DNA of 64,000 nucleotides from Polyangiaceae bacterium (lineage in GTDB: Bacteria; Myxococcota_A; Polyangia; Polyangiales; Polyangiaceae): positions 1-64,000 of the forward strand of contig JAICTZ010000006.1 of assembly GCA_025936115.1 (NCBI GenBank), given 5' to 3'. Position numbers and translations under genes: made by a program. The notes beneath the pieces were generated by a model. That model made no database searches, was not told the DNA's origin, and saw nothing but the letters and a program-made list of their open reading frames with translations. Below, piece by piece: positions 33,174 to 41,365 of this stretch. The first letter of the stretch is position 1; each line of letters begins with the position of its first letter.

Positions 33174-34198
33174 ACAATCTCAAAATTCTAAGTACCTTCG
33201 CCTATGCGGCGCTCGCCAGTGTGGCTGCCTGTAGCGGCAAACTCGCGATCGAGGACGGGTCGGGCGTCGGGTACGCCGGCCACGCGACGGGCGGCTACGC
33301 GAGCAACGACGTGACCGCCGGTCAAGCGAGCGGCGGTCACGCCGGCGTCGTCTTACCGGCTCCGCAAAACCGCACCCCCAGCGACAATCCCACATCGCGA
33401 GGCTCATCCGCGAACGCCAGCAACTGCCCGGAGTCGTTGCCTGACGATGAGAGCGTTTGCGACGTCGCCGAGGGACAGTTCTGTACTTACCTTTACGCGA
33501 GGTATCCGGCCTCGGACGACTCGCTCGTGTCTCAGTCCTGCGGCTGCTGGCTTGCGAGCGGCGGGACTCTGCGCTGGGATTGTGGCTACGCCCAGCCCGC
33601 CTACGACTGTCCCGAAGCCGAACCCGCGAACGACTCGGATTGCTTCGGAATGCGCGGCGTAGAGTGCCACTTCGCGCCGAACACGGCTTGCGACTGCATA
33701 CCCACGAGTCCGTCGTCGAGCACGATGACTTGGCAGTGCACGTCGACCGTCACCGAGCGAGGCTCAGCCTCGGGACCTGCGGGCGTAGACGCGACGAAGC
33801 CCGTCGCCGAGCTCACCGACTCGGAGCGGAGCGCTTGGTGCGGATGGTACTCGGACACCTACTTCGGAGCGGGTGCTCCCGATATCGCAGACAACGTCGA
33901 CGCGAACGGCTACGCGGGAAACGGCTGGAGCGTGGGCTCGCGACTCGAGTGCCTGGCGTGTTTGCCAGCCGTCTCGCGAGCCGAATGCGCCGCCAATCTC
34001 GCTCTTTCGACCTGCGGCGCGCCGCTCGGCGCCCTCACGGATTGCGCCCTCACCGTCCTCGATTTTTGCACGCCCGCGCCACACGGCTGCGCTCCCTACT
34101 TCGACGTACCCGATTGCGACGGCACCATGCTCGTGAGTCGGCCTGCGGATGTCGTACCGACGACAGGCAATAGCAGCTGCTCGATTCGCGTGCGCTGA
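33170..34198 (+). CDS. Cys-rich lipoprotein, last gene of ECF operon
   Basis: A 342-residue predicted lipoprotein of unknown function. Signal peptide and lipobox are visible (FAYAALASVAACSGKLAIED), followed by a Gly-rich linker and then a domain with about 20 Cys residues, seen in SVCDVAEGQFCTYLYARYP, SQSCGCWLASGGTLRWDCGY, CFGMRGVECHFAPNTACDC and CAPYFDVPDCDG. Disulfide-rich extracellular or surface domains of this style are frequent in myxobacteria. The ATG overlaps the previous stop (ATGA), completing a four-gene coupled operon (30815-34198). Confidence 0.75.
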   Translation: MNNLKILSTFAYAALASVAACSGKLAIEDGSGVGYAGHATGGYASNDVTAGQASGGHAGVVLPAPQNRTPSDNPTSRGSSANASNCPESLPDDESVCDVAEGQFCTYLYARYPASDDSLVSQSCGCWLASGGTLRWDCGYAQPAYDCPEAEPANDSDCFGMRGVECHFAPNTACDCIPTSPSSSTMTWQCTSTVTERGSASGPAGVDATKPVAELTDSERSAWCGWYSDTYFGAGAPDIADNVDANGYAGNGWSVGSRLECLACLPAVSRAECAANLALSTCGAPLGALTDCALTVLDFCTPAPHGCAPYFDVPDCDGTMLVSRPADVVPTTGNSSCSIRVR

Positions 34199-34227
34199 CG
34201 AAACTCACGCCGTTCGCAACCGTCGCG

Positions 34228-35334
34228 TCAGCGTTCCACGCCGATCCACGCCCCGCCGCACGCGAGCCCGAGCGCGATCGGCGCGACGGCCAGCGCGAAC
34301 AAGACGCCGATCGGGGCCGCGAGCCAGAGCATGAACACGAGCAGGCCGACCGTGAGCACGGCGGCCGCGGCGGGTTCGAGCAAGCCGTGCGCGGCGCTCG
34401 CGCGGGCGACGAGGTAGCCCGAGATCGGAAAGGCCGCGAGCACGGCGGCGCCGAGCAAAATGAGTGGACCGGACGAGCGCACGTCGGCTTCGTCGGCGAG
34501 CGCGAAGTCGATGTTGAAGCGATTACCGAGCACGACCGCCGCCACGACGAACGCCACGATGAGCCCGAGCGTCACGAACGCGCCCGCGATGATCCAACGC
34601 AGCATGACGGGACGCTCGTGCTGGTGAGCGAGCCGCGCTTGGACCGCCTCGAGCGTGGGCGGTTCGAGCATGGCGAGCGGGGCCGTTTTTACGGGCGCGT
34701 CGCCGCGGAGCGCCATCACGCTGCCGGCGCTCATGAAGAGCACCATCGGCAGGACGGCGACGAGCAGGCCCGGGCCGCGCCCCCACACGATGTGATCGTA
34801 GAGGCCGTGCAGGAGCATGGCGAAGAACCAGGCGAGCCGAAACCAGCGGTCGTGGAGCCGCGCCGCGCCGAGCGCGTAACCCCAGACGCCCGCGAAGAAC
34901 AGATGCGCGGGCACGGAGAGCAGGAGCCGCACGAGGCCGATGCCGTCCCCCGTCGCGATCGGGGAGAGCGCGGTTTCTACGGCAGCGAAGCCGGCTGCCG
35001 CGGCGGCGGCGTAGAAGAGTCCGCCGCGTCCCGTCGAGAAACGATGACGCCGGTAGAGCGGCCAGACGACGAGCACCTTGAGGCTCTCTTCCAGCGGCGC
35101 GGCCAAGAGGAAGGTCGCGAGCAGAGCGCCGGTCGCTCCCGCCGTGCTCACCTGGAACGACAAATCGGTCCACGCGAGCACGACGCGCTCGGCGTAGACG
35201 GCCGCGGCCGCTGCGAGCCCGCCGAAGACGGTGACCCAAAGTGCGAGCCTTCGCGACAGCCGCGCGCGCCGGCGCACGCGCTGAAACAAGAGCACGCAGA
35301 GCACGAGCGGCAGGGCGGCGACGACGAAACGCAT
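34228..35334 (-). CDS. PrsW-family intramembrane metalloprotease
   Basis: A 368-residue polytopic protein related to PrsW, the protease that starts degradation of the anti-sigma factor RsiW in Bacillus. Family motifs: EExxK in LAAPLEESLKVLVVWPL, the paired helix with AAVETALSPI, HLFFAGVWGYALG, and MLLHGLYDHIVW. About eight membrane helices are visible. The C-terminal third (residues 225-368) has extra helices after a short loop (EAVQARLAHQHERPVML), longer than the core family. It converges on the ECF operon whose last gene ends 30 bases away; cleavage of an ECF-associated membrane protein is a possible role but not shown. Confidence 0.87.
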   Translation of the reverse strand: MRFVVAALPLVLCVLLFQRVRRRARLSRRLALWVTVFGGLAAAAAVYAERVVLAWTDLSFQVSTAGATGALLATFLLAAPLEESLKVLVVWPLYRRHRFSTGRGGLFYAAAAAAGFAAVETALSPIATGDGIGLVRLLLSVPAHLFFAGVWGYALGAARLHDRWFRLAWFFAMLLHGLYDHIVWGRGPGLLVAVLPMVLFMSAGSVMALRGDAPVKTAPLAMLEPPTLEAVQARLAHQHERPVMLRWIIAGAFVTLGLIVAFVVAAVVLGNRFNIDFALADEADVRSSGPLILLGAAVLAAFPISGYLVARASAAHGLLEPAAAAVLTVGLLVFMLWLAAPIGVLFALAVAPIALGLACGGAWIGVER

Positions 35335-35355
35335 TTCAACGCCCGCTGCGGCCCG

Positions 35356-36135
35356 TCAGAAGTGCAAGCCCCCGACAGCCGTCGCGTTCACGGCGCCGCC
35401 GGTGCTCGAGCCGGAACCGCAGTAGAAATCCGAGCCGCTCGTCGCGCTCGGGCACGCGCTGCTCGTGCGCTGCAACGCCAAGAGCTCGGCGCTCACGTTC
35501 ACGCCGACCGAGAACAGGTTCGTGAGGTAGTAGTCGAGACCGACGCCGAGGCGCGCGTCGAAGCCGTGCACCTTCGCGAACGAGCTCGAGCCGGGGAACG
35601 AACCGAGCGAGACGTAGCCGGCGTCGAGCGTCGCGTACGGCTCGAGCGCGCCGAGCGGCAGGTGCAGCCCGCCTTCGAGGCCGAGCGACCATAGCTTGTA
35701 GTCGGGTAGCGGCGCGTAACGGAAACGCGCGCCGAGCGTGACGAAGATCAGCCGCACGCCGAGGCCCGCGCCGACGACGACGCCCGTCGCTTTCGATTTC
35801 ACGTCGGCCGGATCGAGCAAATGCTTGTCGTGGAACGTCGCGAGCCCGACGTGCGTGACGCCGACCTCGCCGTTCAGCCAGACGAACTCGAGTCCACGAC
35901 CGGAGTCCTCGCGATCGGCGCGCGCGAGCTCGGCTTCGGTAGCGGCGGGCGTGGCCGTGCCCGGCGGCGGGGTCGCTTCCACGGCGGGCGGCGGCGCAAG
36001 CCCGCCCGTCGAGAGCGTCGAGCCGCCGCTACTCGGCGCGGGCGGCGGAGCCGAGGGCGCGTATTGCGCGAGCACGGGGCCGCACCACGCAGCGACCCCG
36101 AGTGAAGCCACGAGGCTGATCGACCAGGCATGCAT
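35356..36135 (-). CDS. Outer membrane beta-barrel protein
   Basis: A 259-residue exported protein. Signal peptide WSISLVASLGVAAWCGPVLA is followed by a Pro/Ser/Ala/Thr linker to about residue 65, an acidic patch, and then alternating strands typical of a small barrel (LEFVWLNGEVGVTHVGL, GVVVGAGLGVRLIFVTLGAR, SLGLEGGLHLPLGALEPYAT, ARLGVGLDYYLTNLFSVGV, AVNATAVGGLHF). The end in HF with an aromatic last residue suits barrel assembly. Two Cys in CPSATSGSDFYCG may form a surface loop disulfide. Between an exonuclease and a PrsW gene on the same strand. Confidence 0.78.
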   Translation of the reverse strand: MHAWSISLVASLGVAAWCGPVLAQYAPSAPPPAPSSGGSTLSTGGLAPPPAVEATPPPGTATPAATEAELARADREDSGRGLEFVWLNGEVGVTHVGLATFHDKHLLDPADVKSKATGVVVGAGLGVRLIFVTLGARFRYAPLPDYKLWSLGLEGGLHLPLGALEPYATLDAGYVSLGSFPGSSSFAKVHGFDARLGVGLDYYLTNLFSVGVNVSAELLALQRTSSACPSATSGSDFYCGSGSSTGGAVNATAVGGLHF

Positions 36136-36147
36136 GCCCAGCCGAGC

Positions 36148-37020
36148 TTAGGCGCGATAGCGCACGCGGTCGAGGACGCTCGTGTCGTCGAGCTCGACGG
36201 CCAGCGCCTCGACGAGCGCGCGGTCGGCGCCCAGGAGCGCGAGCTCGTCCACGCTTTCGGCGAGCGGCACGTCGAGCCGCAGCGTCGCGAGCTCCCGATA
36301 CAGGAGCGCCTCAGCGAGGTGCTCGTGCAGTGACGCGGCGAGCGCGTCGGCGCCGCGCACCCGCACGTCCCACGCGGCCGCGTCCGCGGGGATGCGCGTG
36401 AGATCGCCGTAGCGCGCGAGCAGCGTGCTCGCCGACTTCGGCCCCCAGCGCGGGACGCCCGGAATGCCGTCGGCGCTGTCACCGACGAGCGCGAGGTAGT
36501 CGGGGATCGCCGCCGGGGGCACGCCGAACTTTGCCACGACGCCGCTCGCGTCGAGCACGACCTTACGGTGGCGATCGTAGCCGACGACCCGCGTGTCCTT
36601 CACGCACTGCGCGAGATCCTTGTCAGGCGTCACGATCAGCACACGCTCGACGCGCGGATCGGTCGCCGCACGCGCCGCAAACGTCGCGAGCGCGTCGTCG
36701 GCCTCGAACTCGATCATCGACCAGGTGACGAGACCGAGCGCGCGTGTCACGCGTTCGGCGAGCGGGAACTGGGACCAAAGCGCGGGGTCGATCCCCTCCC
36801 CGGTCTTGTAGCCGGCGAACATTTCGTTGCGAAACGACTCAATCACCGTGTCGAACGCGACGGCCGCGTGTGTGACGCCTTCGGCGGCAAGCCAGCCGGC
36901 GAGACTTCGATAAAGGACCCGGGCCGCACCTACCTCGACGCCAGCGCGCCCCCGAGCACTCGGTGCCGCGTAGAAAGCCCGGAAAAGCTCGTAGGTCCCA
37001 TCGAGCAGGTGGATCCGCAT
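36148..37020 (-). CDS. 5'-3' exonuclease (PolA N-terminal-like)
   Basis: A 290-residue free-standing 5' nuclease related to the N-terminal domain of DNA polymerase I and to Xni. Landmarks: IHLLDGTYELFRAFYA, AVAFDTVIESFRNEMFAGYK, MIEFEADDALATFAARA with the metal-binding EADD, LIVTPDKDLAQCV, LVGDSADGIPGVPRWGPKSA with GDSxDGIPG, and the helix-3-turn motif around SASTLLARYG. All acidic positions of the active site appear present. It acts on flap or RNA-DNA structures; the polymerase gene itself is not in the window. The start at 37020 directly opens the first strand. Confidence 0.9.
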   Translation of the reverse strand: MRIHLLDGTYELFRAFYAAPSARGRAGVEVGAARVLYRSLAGWLAAEGVTHAAVAFDTVIESFRNEMFAGYKTGEGIDPALWSQFPLAERVTRALGLVTWSMIEFEADDALATFAARAATDPRVERVLIVTPDKDLAQCVKDTRVVGYDRHRKVVLDASGVVAKFGVPPAAIPDYLALVGDSADGIPGVPRWGPKSASTLLARYGDLTRIPADAAAWDVRVRGADALAASLHEHLAEALLYRELATLRLDVPLAESVDELALLGADRALVEALAVELDDTSVLDRVRYRA

Positions 37021-37109
37021 GAGACGGCCGTCGGTGCTTGCGTTCAGGGGCGGCTCTTTGAAAGAATAGGCCGCTCTGCCCCCTGGGGGCGCAGGCCGAG
37101 AACTCTACC

Positions 37110-38015
37110 ATGCGTACGATCAATCCCTCGCTCGCACTCGCTTCGCTCGTTGGCTTCCTCGCCGCGGCCAGCTGCACGCTCATCACCGACGTCGACCGCA
37201 CCAAGATCCCAACCGACGCCGGAGCCGAGGGCGGCTCACCCGGCACTGGCGGCACGGGCGCGACCGGCGGCACGGGCGCGACCGGTGGCTCCGGTGGCAG
37301 CACGGCCGGCAGCACCGGCGAGGCGGGCCAGCCGAACGCCGGCGCGGGTGGCACGACGAGCACCGGCGGCACGACGAGCACCGGCGGCACGACGAGCACC
37401 GGCGGCACGACGAGCACCGGTGGCAGCGCCGGGAAGGGCCCGATCCCGGAGGTCTGCACGCGAGCAACCGGCACGCTGACAATCGGCCCGAACACCTTCT
37501 TCGCCGACGGCGACACCATCACGCTGAACGATGGCGTGAACACCGCGGTCGTCTTCGAATTCGACGTCGACTCCGCGGTCGCCGACGGCAACGAGGCGAT
37601 CGCCTTCCAAGCCGGCCAGAATCAATTCGAGCTCGCCACGCTGATCAAGAACGCGATCAACCGGACGCACGGCAGCGACGCGCTGCGCATCGTGGCCACG
37701 ACTCCGCCCGCTCCCACGGAGCCCGTCGGCACAGCGGGCGCAGGCGGCGCGGACAACGGGGGCGCTTCTGCCGGCGGCCAAGCGGGCCAGGGCACCACCA
37801 TCGATCTGGACCAGCCGGCGGAGGTCGATCTGACGAACGATCTGGCCGGCAGCCGCAGCAACGTCCGCATCAAGGACACCGTCGGCAACCCGAACTTCAC
37901 GACGGCCGGCATGAGCGGCGGCAACGCGATCGTGTGCTCCTCGCCCGCGAGCTGCAGCAACGGCGACGCCTGCGCGAGCGGAACGTGCGGCAGCGATCAC
38001 CTCTGCGAGCAGTAA
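37110..38015 (+). CDS. Lipoprotein with GTTSTG tandem repeats
   Basis: A 301-residue predicted lipoprotein of the myxobacterial Gly/Thr-rich kind. Signal and lipobox: ALASLVGFLAAASCTLITDV. A long low-complexity segment (residues 38-110) is rich in Gly, Thr and Ser and contains four exact GTTSTG units. A domain of about 90 residues follows (ATGTLTIGPNTFFADGDTIT, GVNTAVVFEFDVDSA, FELATLIKNAINRTHG) that resembles sequences found in phage/tail and surface-fibre modules, here interrupted by a second Gly-rich spacer. The end has six Cys (CSSPASCSNGDACASGTCGS). Surface anchoring is likely. Confidence 0.78.
   Translation: MRTINPSLALASLVGFLAAASCTLITDVDRTKIPTDAGAEGGSPGTGGTGATGGTGATGGSGGSTAGSTGEAGQPNAGAGGTTSTGGTTSTGGTTSTGGTTSTGGSAGKGPIPEVCTRATGTLTIGPNTFFADGDTITLNDGVNTAVVFEFDVDSAVADGNEAIAFQAGQNQFELATLIKNAINRTHGSDALRIVATTPPAPTEPVGTAGAGGADNGGASAGGQAGQGTTIDLDQPAEVDLTNDLAGSRSNVRIKDTVGNPNFTTAGMSGGNAIVCSSPASCSNGDACASGTCGSDHLCEQ
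37350..37421 (+). repeat. 18-bp tandem repeat (four units) in the Gly/Thr-rich lipoprotein gene
   Basis: Four exact copies of GGCACGACGAGCACCGGC encode GTTSTG in tandem. Units in frame and identical at the DNA level suggest recent expansion by slippage. Confidence 0.9.
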
Positions 38016-38068
38016 CGCGTAAGAATTCTCGCCGCTGAACGCGGCGCGCACGCGCGTTCGTCCCTGAG

Positions 38069-38686
38069 CTACCGCTGGAGGCGGCGCGCGAGGACGATAC
38101 CCACGCCGAGCGCCGCGAGCACCGCAGCCGCTCGCAACGTCCCCGTCGAATCGCGCGGTAACGGCGTGATGGCCGCGCCACAACCGTAGGTGGGGCCGAT
38201 GCACAGATTGCCGTGCGCGGCGTTCGGATCACCCGTCGGATTGTCCGCGAACTCCTTCATGTCGGGCACGCCGTCACCGTCGGAGTCGCACGGGGCCATC
38301 GTATTGCCGGGCTTGCTCGTCTCGGTGCTGCAGGGCAGCGTCGCGAGCTTGTGGAGTGCAGCCTTGATCCCGCCTTCCCCCATCGGCAGGCCCTTGTTCA
38401 CGTAGATGAGGTTCGCGAAGAATGTGCCTTCTCCGCGGTTGTTGCCGAGATCCTGATGCGTGTATTCCGGCTCGTCGAGGACGCTCGGATTGTAATGCTC
38501 GGGCCCGCCTTCGGGTCGGTTGTGGCAAAGCGTGCACTGGGGAGCGCACGTGCCGCCGTACGTGTCCTGAATCACTCCGGGGAAGGTCTCCTCCGCGGCA
38601 GCGGTACTAACTACACCGAACGCGGACAGCAGAGCACCGAGCGTGGCCGCAGCGGAGAACGCACGAGAACGAGAAGGAGTGCGCAT
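38069..38686 (-). CDS. Exported monoheme (CxxCH) protein with C-terminal membrane tail
   Basis: A 205-residue protein. The signal peptide ends near AAA-EETF (residue 31). One c-type heme site, CTLCH at residues 51-55, is close to a further Cys (C47). A calcium-type loop DSDGDGVPDMKEFADN is near residue 140. The C-terminus is a hydrophobic helix followed by Arg (AAAVLAALGVGIVLARRLQR), like a MYXO-CTERM-style or other membrane anchor, preceded by CGAAITPLP. The ATG at 38686 starts eight bases after the porin stop, so they form one operon. The long open frame further left is a shadow of the porin gene. Confidence 0.78.
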   Translation of the reverse strand: MRTPSRSRAFSAAATLGALLSAFGVVSTAAAEETFPGVIQDTYGGTCAPQCTLCHNRPEGGPEHYNPSVLDEPEYTHQDLGNNRGEGTFFANLIYVNKGLPMGEGGIKAALHKLATLPCSTETSKPGNTMAPCDSDGDGVPDMKEFADNPTGDPNAAHGNLCIGPTYGCGAAITPLPRDSTGTLRAAAVLAALGVGIVLARRLQR

Positions 38687-38694
38687 CGTCAACC

Positions 38695-39927
38695 TCACAA
38701 AAATGCGTGCAGCTGGGTGATGACCGTGAAGTCGTTCGGACGGATGATGGCGTCGGTGCGCACGTCGAGGTGCGGCAGGAAAAACCAGTTGGCGCCCACC
38801 CAGAAGCCGAGCTCGCCTTTGCCCGCGCCGGATTGCTTGGGCTTGTTCTGGACGTGGTCGCTCTCGAGCTGCCCCTGATCCTGCCACTCCATGGTCACGA
38901 TGCCGTGCAAGCCCTGGATGAACTCGTAGTCGCCCTGCAGATACCCGACGTACCCGAGCGAGGCGCGCGAGGAGTCGGTGAGCAAGTCCGCTTCCCCGAG
39001 GATCGCGAATTCGTCCGTCACGCCGAGCCGCGTGAACGCGCCGTGCGCCCCGCGCCCGACGCTCGTCGCGAGCGTCACGCGATCGCGCTTGGCGTAGGTG
39101 TACAAACTCGAAACGCCGATCGCGGCGCGCTCCCCCACCAAGAGCTCGAGGTAGCCGCTGTAGCCGCGCTCCCGATACTCGTCGGGGTTGATTTGGTAGT
39201 TGCCGATGATGCCCATCAGCTCGCCGCGTATCTTCTCGGCGTTGTAGGCGAGCGCGGCGCCGTATTGCTGGCCCGACTCGCGATCGGTGCGAGTCGTCGC
39301 GCGCACCCACATCGTGTGCTCGGGGATGCGCACGCCGAAAGGCAAGTTCAGGCGCCCGACGCGCAGCGTGAACTCGTTCGACAAATCCATGCCGAGGTAG
39401 AAGCTGCGCGAGATGAGGTTGTACTGATCGCCTTGATTCGTCGTGATCTGCGAGGTGCGACCGTAGAGCGACCCGGCCGGCGTTTTGATCACGCCGAGGC
39501 TGCCGCCCATGATCACCTTGCCGAAGCGCAGCTGACCGTACGCGTCGAGCTGCATCGGAAAGAAGGCGAGCTTGCTGGACTTGTAGGTCGTCGCCAAGCG
39601 CACGCTGCCGCCGAGCAGCAGCGCCTGCGGCGTGTCCATGAACCACAGAAAGCGCGAAGCGTTCGAAGGCTCGGCCTCCTCCGCGTTCTTCCCGTCCCAA
39701 CGCGTGCGCAGCAAGAGGTCGCTCTGCGCGCGGCCGTAAGCGGTGAGCGTTTCGCCGCCGGACGGATCGGCGTGGCACACGGGGCAGCCACTGTAGCCGT
39801 GCCGGATCATCCACGAGTAGGCGTGCGCGGGCCTCGCCGTGAACAGCACGCACCAGAGCGGCAAAACCGCGACGAGCACGCGCCACCAGACTCCCCGCGT
39901 CTGGCGTTTGGCCGTGTATTTACGCAT
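38695..39927 (-). CDS. Outer-membrane porin-like protein with N-terminal c-type heme motif
   Basis: A 410-residue exported protein. After the signal peptide (VLPLWCVLFTARPAHA) the mature N-terminus is YSWMIRHGYSGCPVCHADPS, with a heme site C48-x-x-C51-H52 followed by GGETLTAYGRA. The rest is a predicted 16- to 18-strand barrel (LDAYGQLRFGKVIMGGSLGV, EFTLRVGRLNLPFGVRIPEH, YGAALAYNAEKIRGELMGII) ending in ITQLHAFL. A heme at the periplasmic mouth of a barrel suggests electron transfer across the outer membrane, in partnership with the monoheme protein encoded downstream; this is inference. Confidence 0.82.
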   Translation of the reverse strand: MRKYTAKRQTRGVWWRVLVAVLPLWCVLFTARPAHAYSWMIRHGYSGCPVCHADPSGGETLTAYGRAQSDLLLRTRWDGKNAEEAEPSNASRFLWFMDTPQALLLGGSVRLATTYKSSKLAFFPMQLDAYGQLRFGKVIMGGSLGVIKTPAGSLYGRTSQITTNQGDQYNLISRSFYLGMDLSNEFTLRVGRLNLPFGVRIPEHTMWVRATTRTDRESGQQYGAALAYNAEKIRGELMGIIGNYQINPDEYRERGYSGYLELLVGERAAIGVSSLYTYAKRDRVTLATSVGRGAHGAFTRLGVTDEFAILGEADLLTDSSRASLGYVGYLQGDYEFIQGLHGIVTMEWQDQGQLESDHVQNKPKQSGAGKGELGFWVGANWFFLPHLDVRTDAIIRPNDFTVITQLHAFL

Positions 39928-39971
39928 GGAGGCCCCCTTTATTTGTCGGCGGGGACCCGGCTGTCAATGGC

Positions 39972-40520
39972 CTACTTTGCGTGGAGTTTGAACTTCGCAT
40001 CGACCTTCACGTTCGAGTCGACGCAAACGCCGAGATAACAGGGCTTCTCGATCTTGTGATCCTCGATGTTCACCGAGAAGTGCCCCTCGACCGCGTAGTC
40101 GCTGCCGTGGCGATCCGCCGAGTAGCTGACCTTCACGTCGCGAGTCACGCCGTGCAAACGAAACTTTCCCGGAGCCGTGCCGGAAGTTTTCTTGCCGTCG
40201 TCGGGAAGCTTGATCGCGCTCTTGTCCACGGTGAGGCTCGCGTCGGGCCACTCCTCGGTACCGAGGTACTTCTTCGTGTGCTTGTCGCGCAGCGCGATGC
40301 CCGTCTTCACGTCCTTCAGCGACGACTTGAAGACGACCTTGTCGCCTTGATCCATAGCGTTGAGATTGTCGGCGGAGCCGTTGATCTTGAGGCCGCCCGG
40401 ACCGACAGCGGTGAAGCCGACGCTCGGCGTGCCGGCGACGTCGTAACCGTCTGCGTAAGCTGTCAACGCGGCGGTCAAGGCCATGAGCACGGGGGCGACT
40501 GATGACAAGCGGGTGCGCAT
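39972..40520 (-). CDS. YceI-family periplasmic protein
   Basis: A 182-residue exported protein of the YceI lipocalin-like fold, which binds isoprenoid quinones or similar lipids. Signal peptide MRTRLSSVAPVLMALTAALT. Family landmarks: VGFTAVGPGGLKINGSADNL, FKSSLKDVKTGIALRDKHTKK, YLGTEEWPDASLTV, GKFRLHGVTRDVKVSYSAD, YAVEGHFSVNIEDHKIEKPC. A ribosome site (AAGGAGA) lies about eight bases before the ATG. First gene of the operon with the heme-barrel (39927) and monoheme (38686) genes; a quinone-linked electron donor role would fit the set. Confidence 0.88.
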   Translation of the reverse strand: MRTRLSSVAPVLMALTAALTAYADGYDVAGTPSVGFTAVGPGGLKINGSADNLNAMDQGDKVVFKSSLKDVKTGIALRDKHTKKYLGTEEWPDASLTVDKSAIKLPDDGKKTSGTAPGKFRLHGVTRDVKVSYSADRHGSDYAVEGHFSVNIEDHKIEKPCYLGVCVDSNVKVDAKFKLHAK

Positions 40521-40680
40521 CTTCTTGGGTCTCCTTACATAGGCTTAGGTGCCGGAACGGCTCGGCGATCAGGCTATTACCCGTGCCGAATAGAGTCTCG
40601 AAAGTGTAGTACGTTGCATCCCCCCTGAGGATTCCTCCGCCCCGGCAGGCTTCGAATTTCACGAGATTTTTCCGGTCTGC

Positions 40681-41340
40681 TTACTTCGCCGCCGCAGAGC
40701 CGAGGGCGACGGGCTCGAACGACACCAGCCGCCGCTTCCGGCCGGTCAGCGGCCATTCGAAAGTGAAGTCCGTACGGACCGCCCATCCGGCGCAGACCGG
40801 CGGCGCCTCACGGGCGAGCAGTACCCAGACCTCGCGCCGCGCAAGACGTGCGCCTTCGCGCAGCCAATCCGCCGGCGGCAGCGTCGCGCGCGAAATCGCG
40901 ACGTCCGTGGACGCGCCGCCGACGTCCTCGACGCGCCCTCGCACCACTTGCGCTCGCACGCCGAGCGTCCCCACCAAGGTGCGGAGAAATGCGACGCGCT
41001 TCTGCATCGGCTCGAGCAGCAACACGCGCAGCCGAGGCTCGAGCACCGCCAGCGGGAACCCGGGAGCGCCACTGCCGCTCCCCACGTCGAGCCACGCTTC
41101 GTCCGGCCGCAGCTGACCGCGTCCGAACAGGGCCATCGCGTCGGCGAACGTCAGATCCACGAGCTCTTCGGGCGTCTTGGCGGCGGTCAGATCCATCTTC
41201 GCGTTCCAGCTCACCGTCAGATCGAGCAGCGTGGACGCGAGACGCTCGAATGCGGGCGGCGGCGTGACGGAACTTGCGAGTCCCGCCGCCACGCGCGACA
41301 GATAGGGCGCCCAGCCGGCGCCAAGCTGGGCCAAAGCCAT
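40681..41340 (-). CDS. rsmG: 16S rRNA (guanine-N7)-methyltransferase RsmG
   Basis: A 219-residue SAM-dependent methyltransferase that modifies G527 of 16S rRNA. Landmarks: LDLTVSWNAKMDLTAAKTPE, AWLDVGSGSGAPGFPLAVLE (SAM loop), LLLEPMQKRVAFLRTLVG and the Arg-rich VRGRVEDVGGASTDVAISRA. The family segment that usually reads LxDSL is here FADAMALFG. It is not beside gidA/parA as in many bacteria. Divergent from the AmgK-like kinase gene with about 25 bases between starts, so the two share a control region. Confidence 0.9.
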   Translation of the reverse strand: MALAQLGAGWAPYLSRVAAGLASSVTPPPAFERLASTLLDLTVSWNAKMDLTAAKTPEELVDLTFADAMALFGRGQLRPDEAWLDVGSGSGAPGFPLAVLEPRLRVLLLEPMQKRVAFLRTLVGTLGVRAQVVRGRVEDVGGASTDVAISRATLPPADWLREGARLARREVWVLLAREAPPVCAGWAVRTDFTFEWPLTGRKRRLVSFEPVALGSAAAK

Positions 41341-41365
41341 GCGGCTACTCTACAAGAATCAACGC

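Noticed and set aside
38687..39886. Upstream extension of the monoheme protein frame
   Set aside because: Overlaps the porin gene fully, Arg/His-rich, no homology; the real start is the ATG at 38686.
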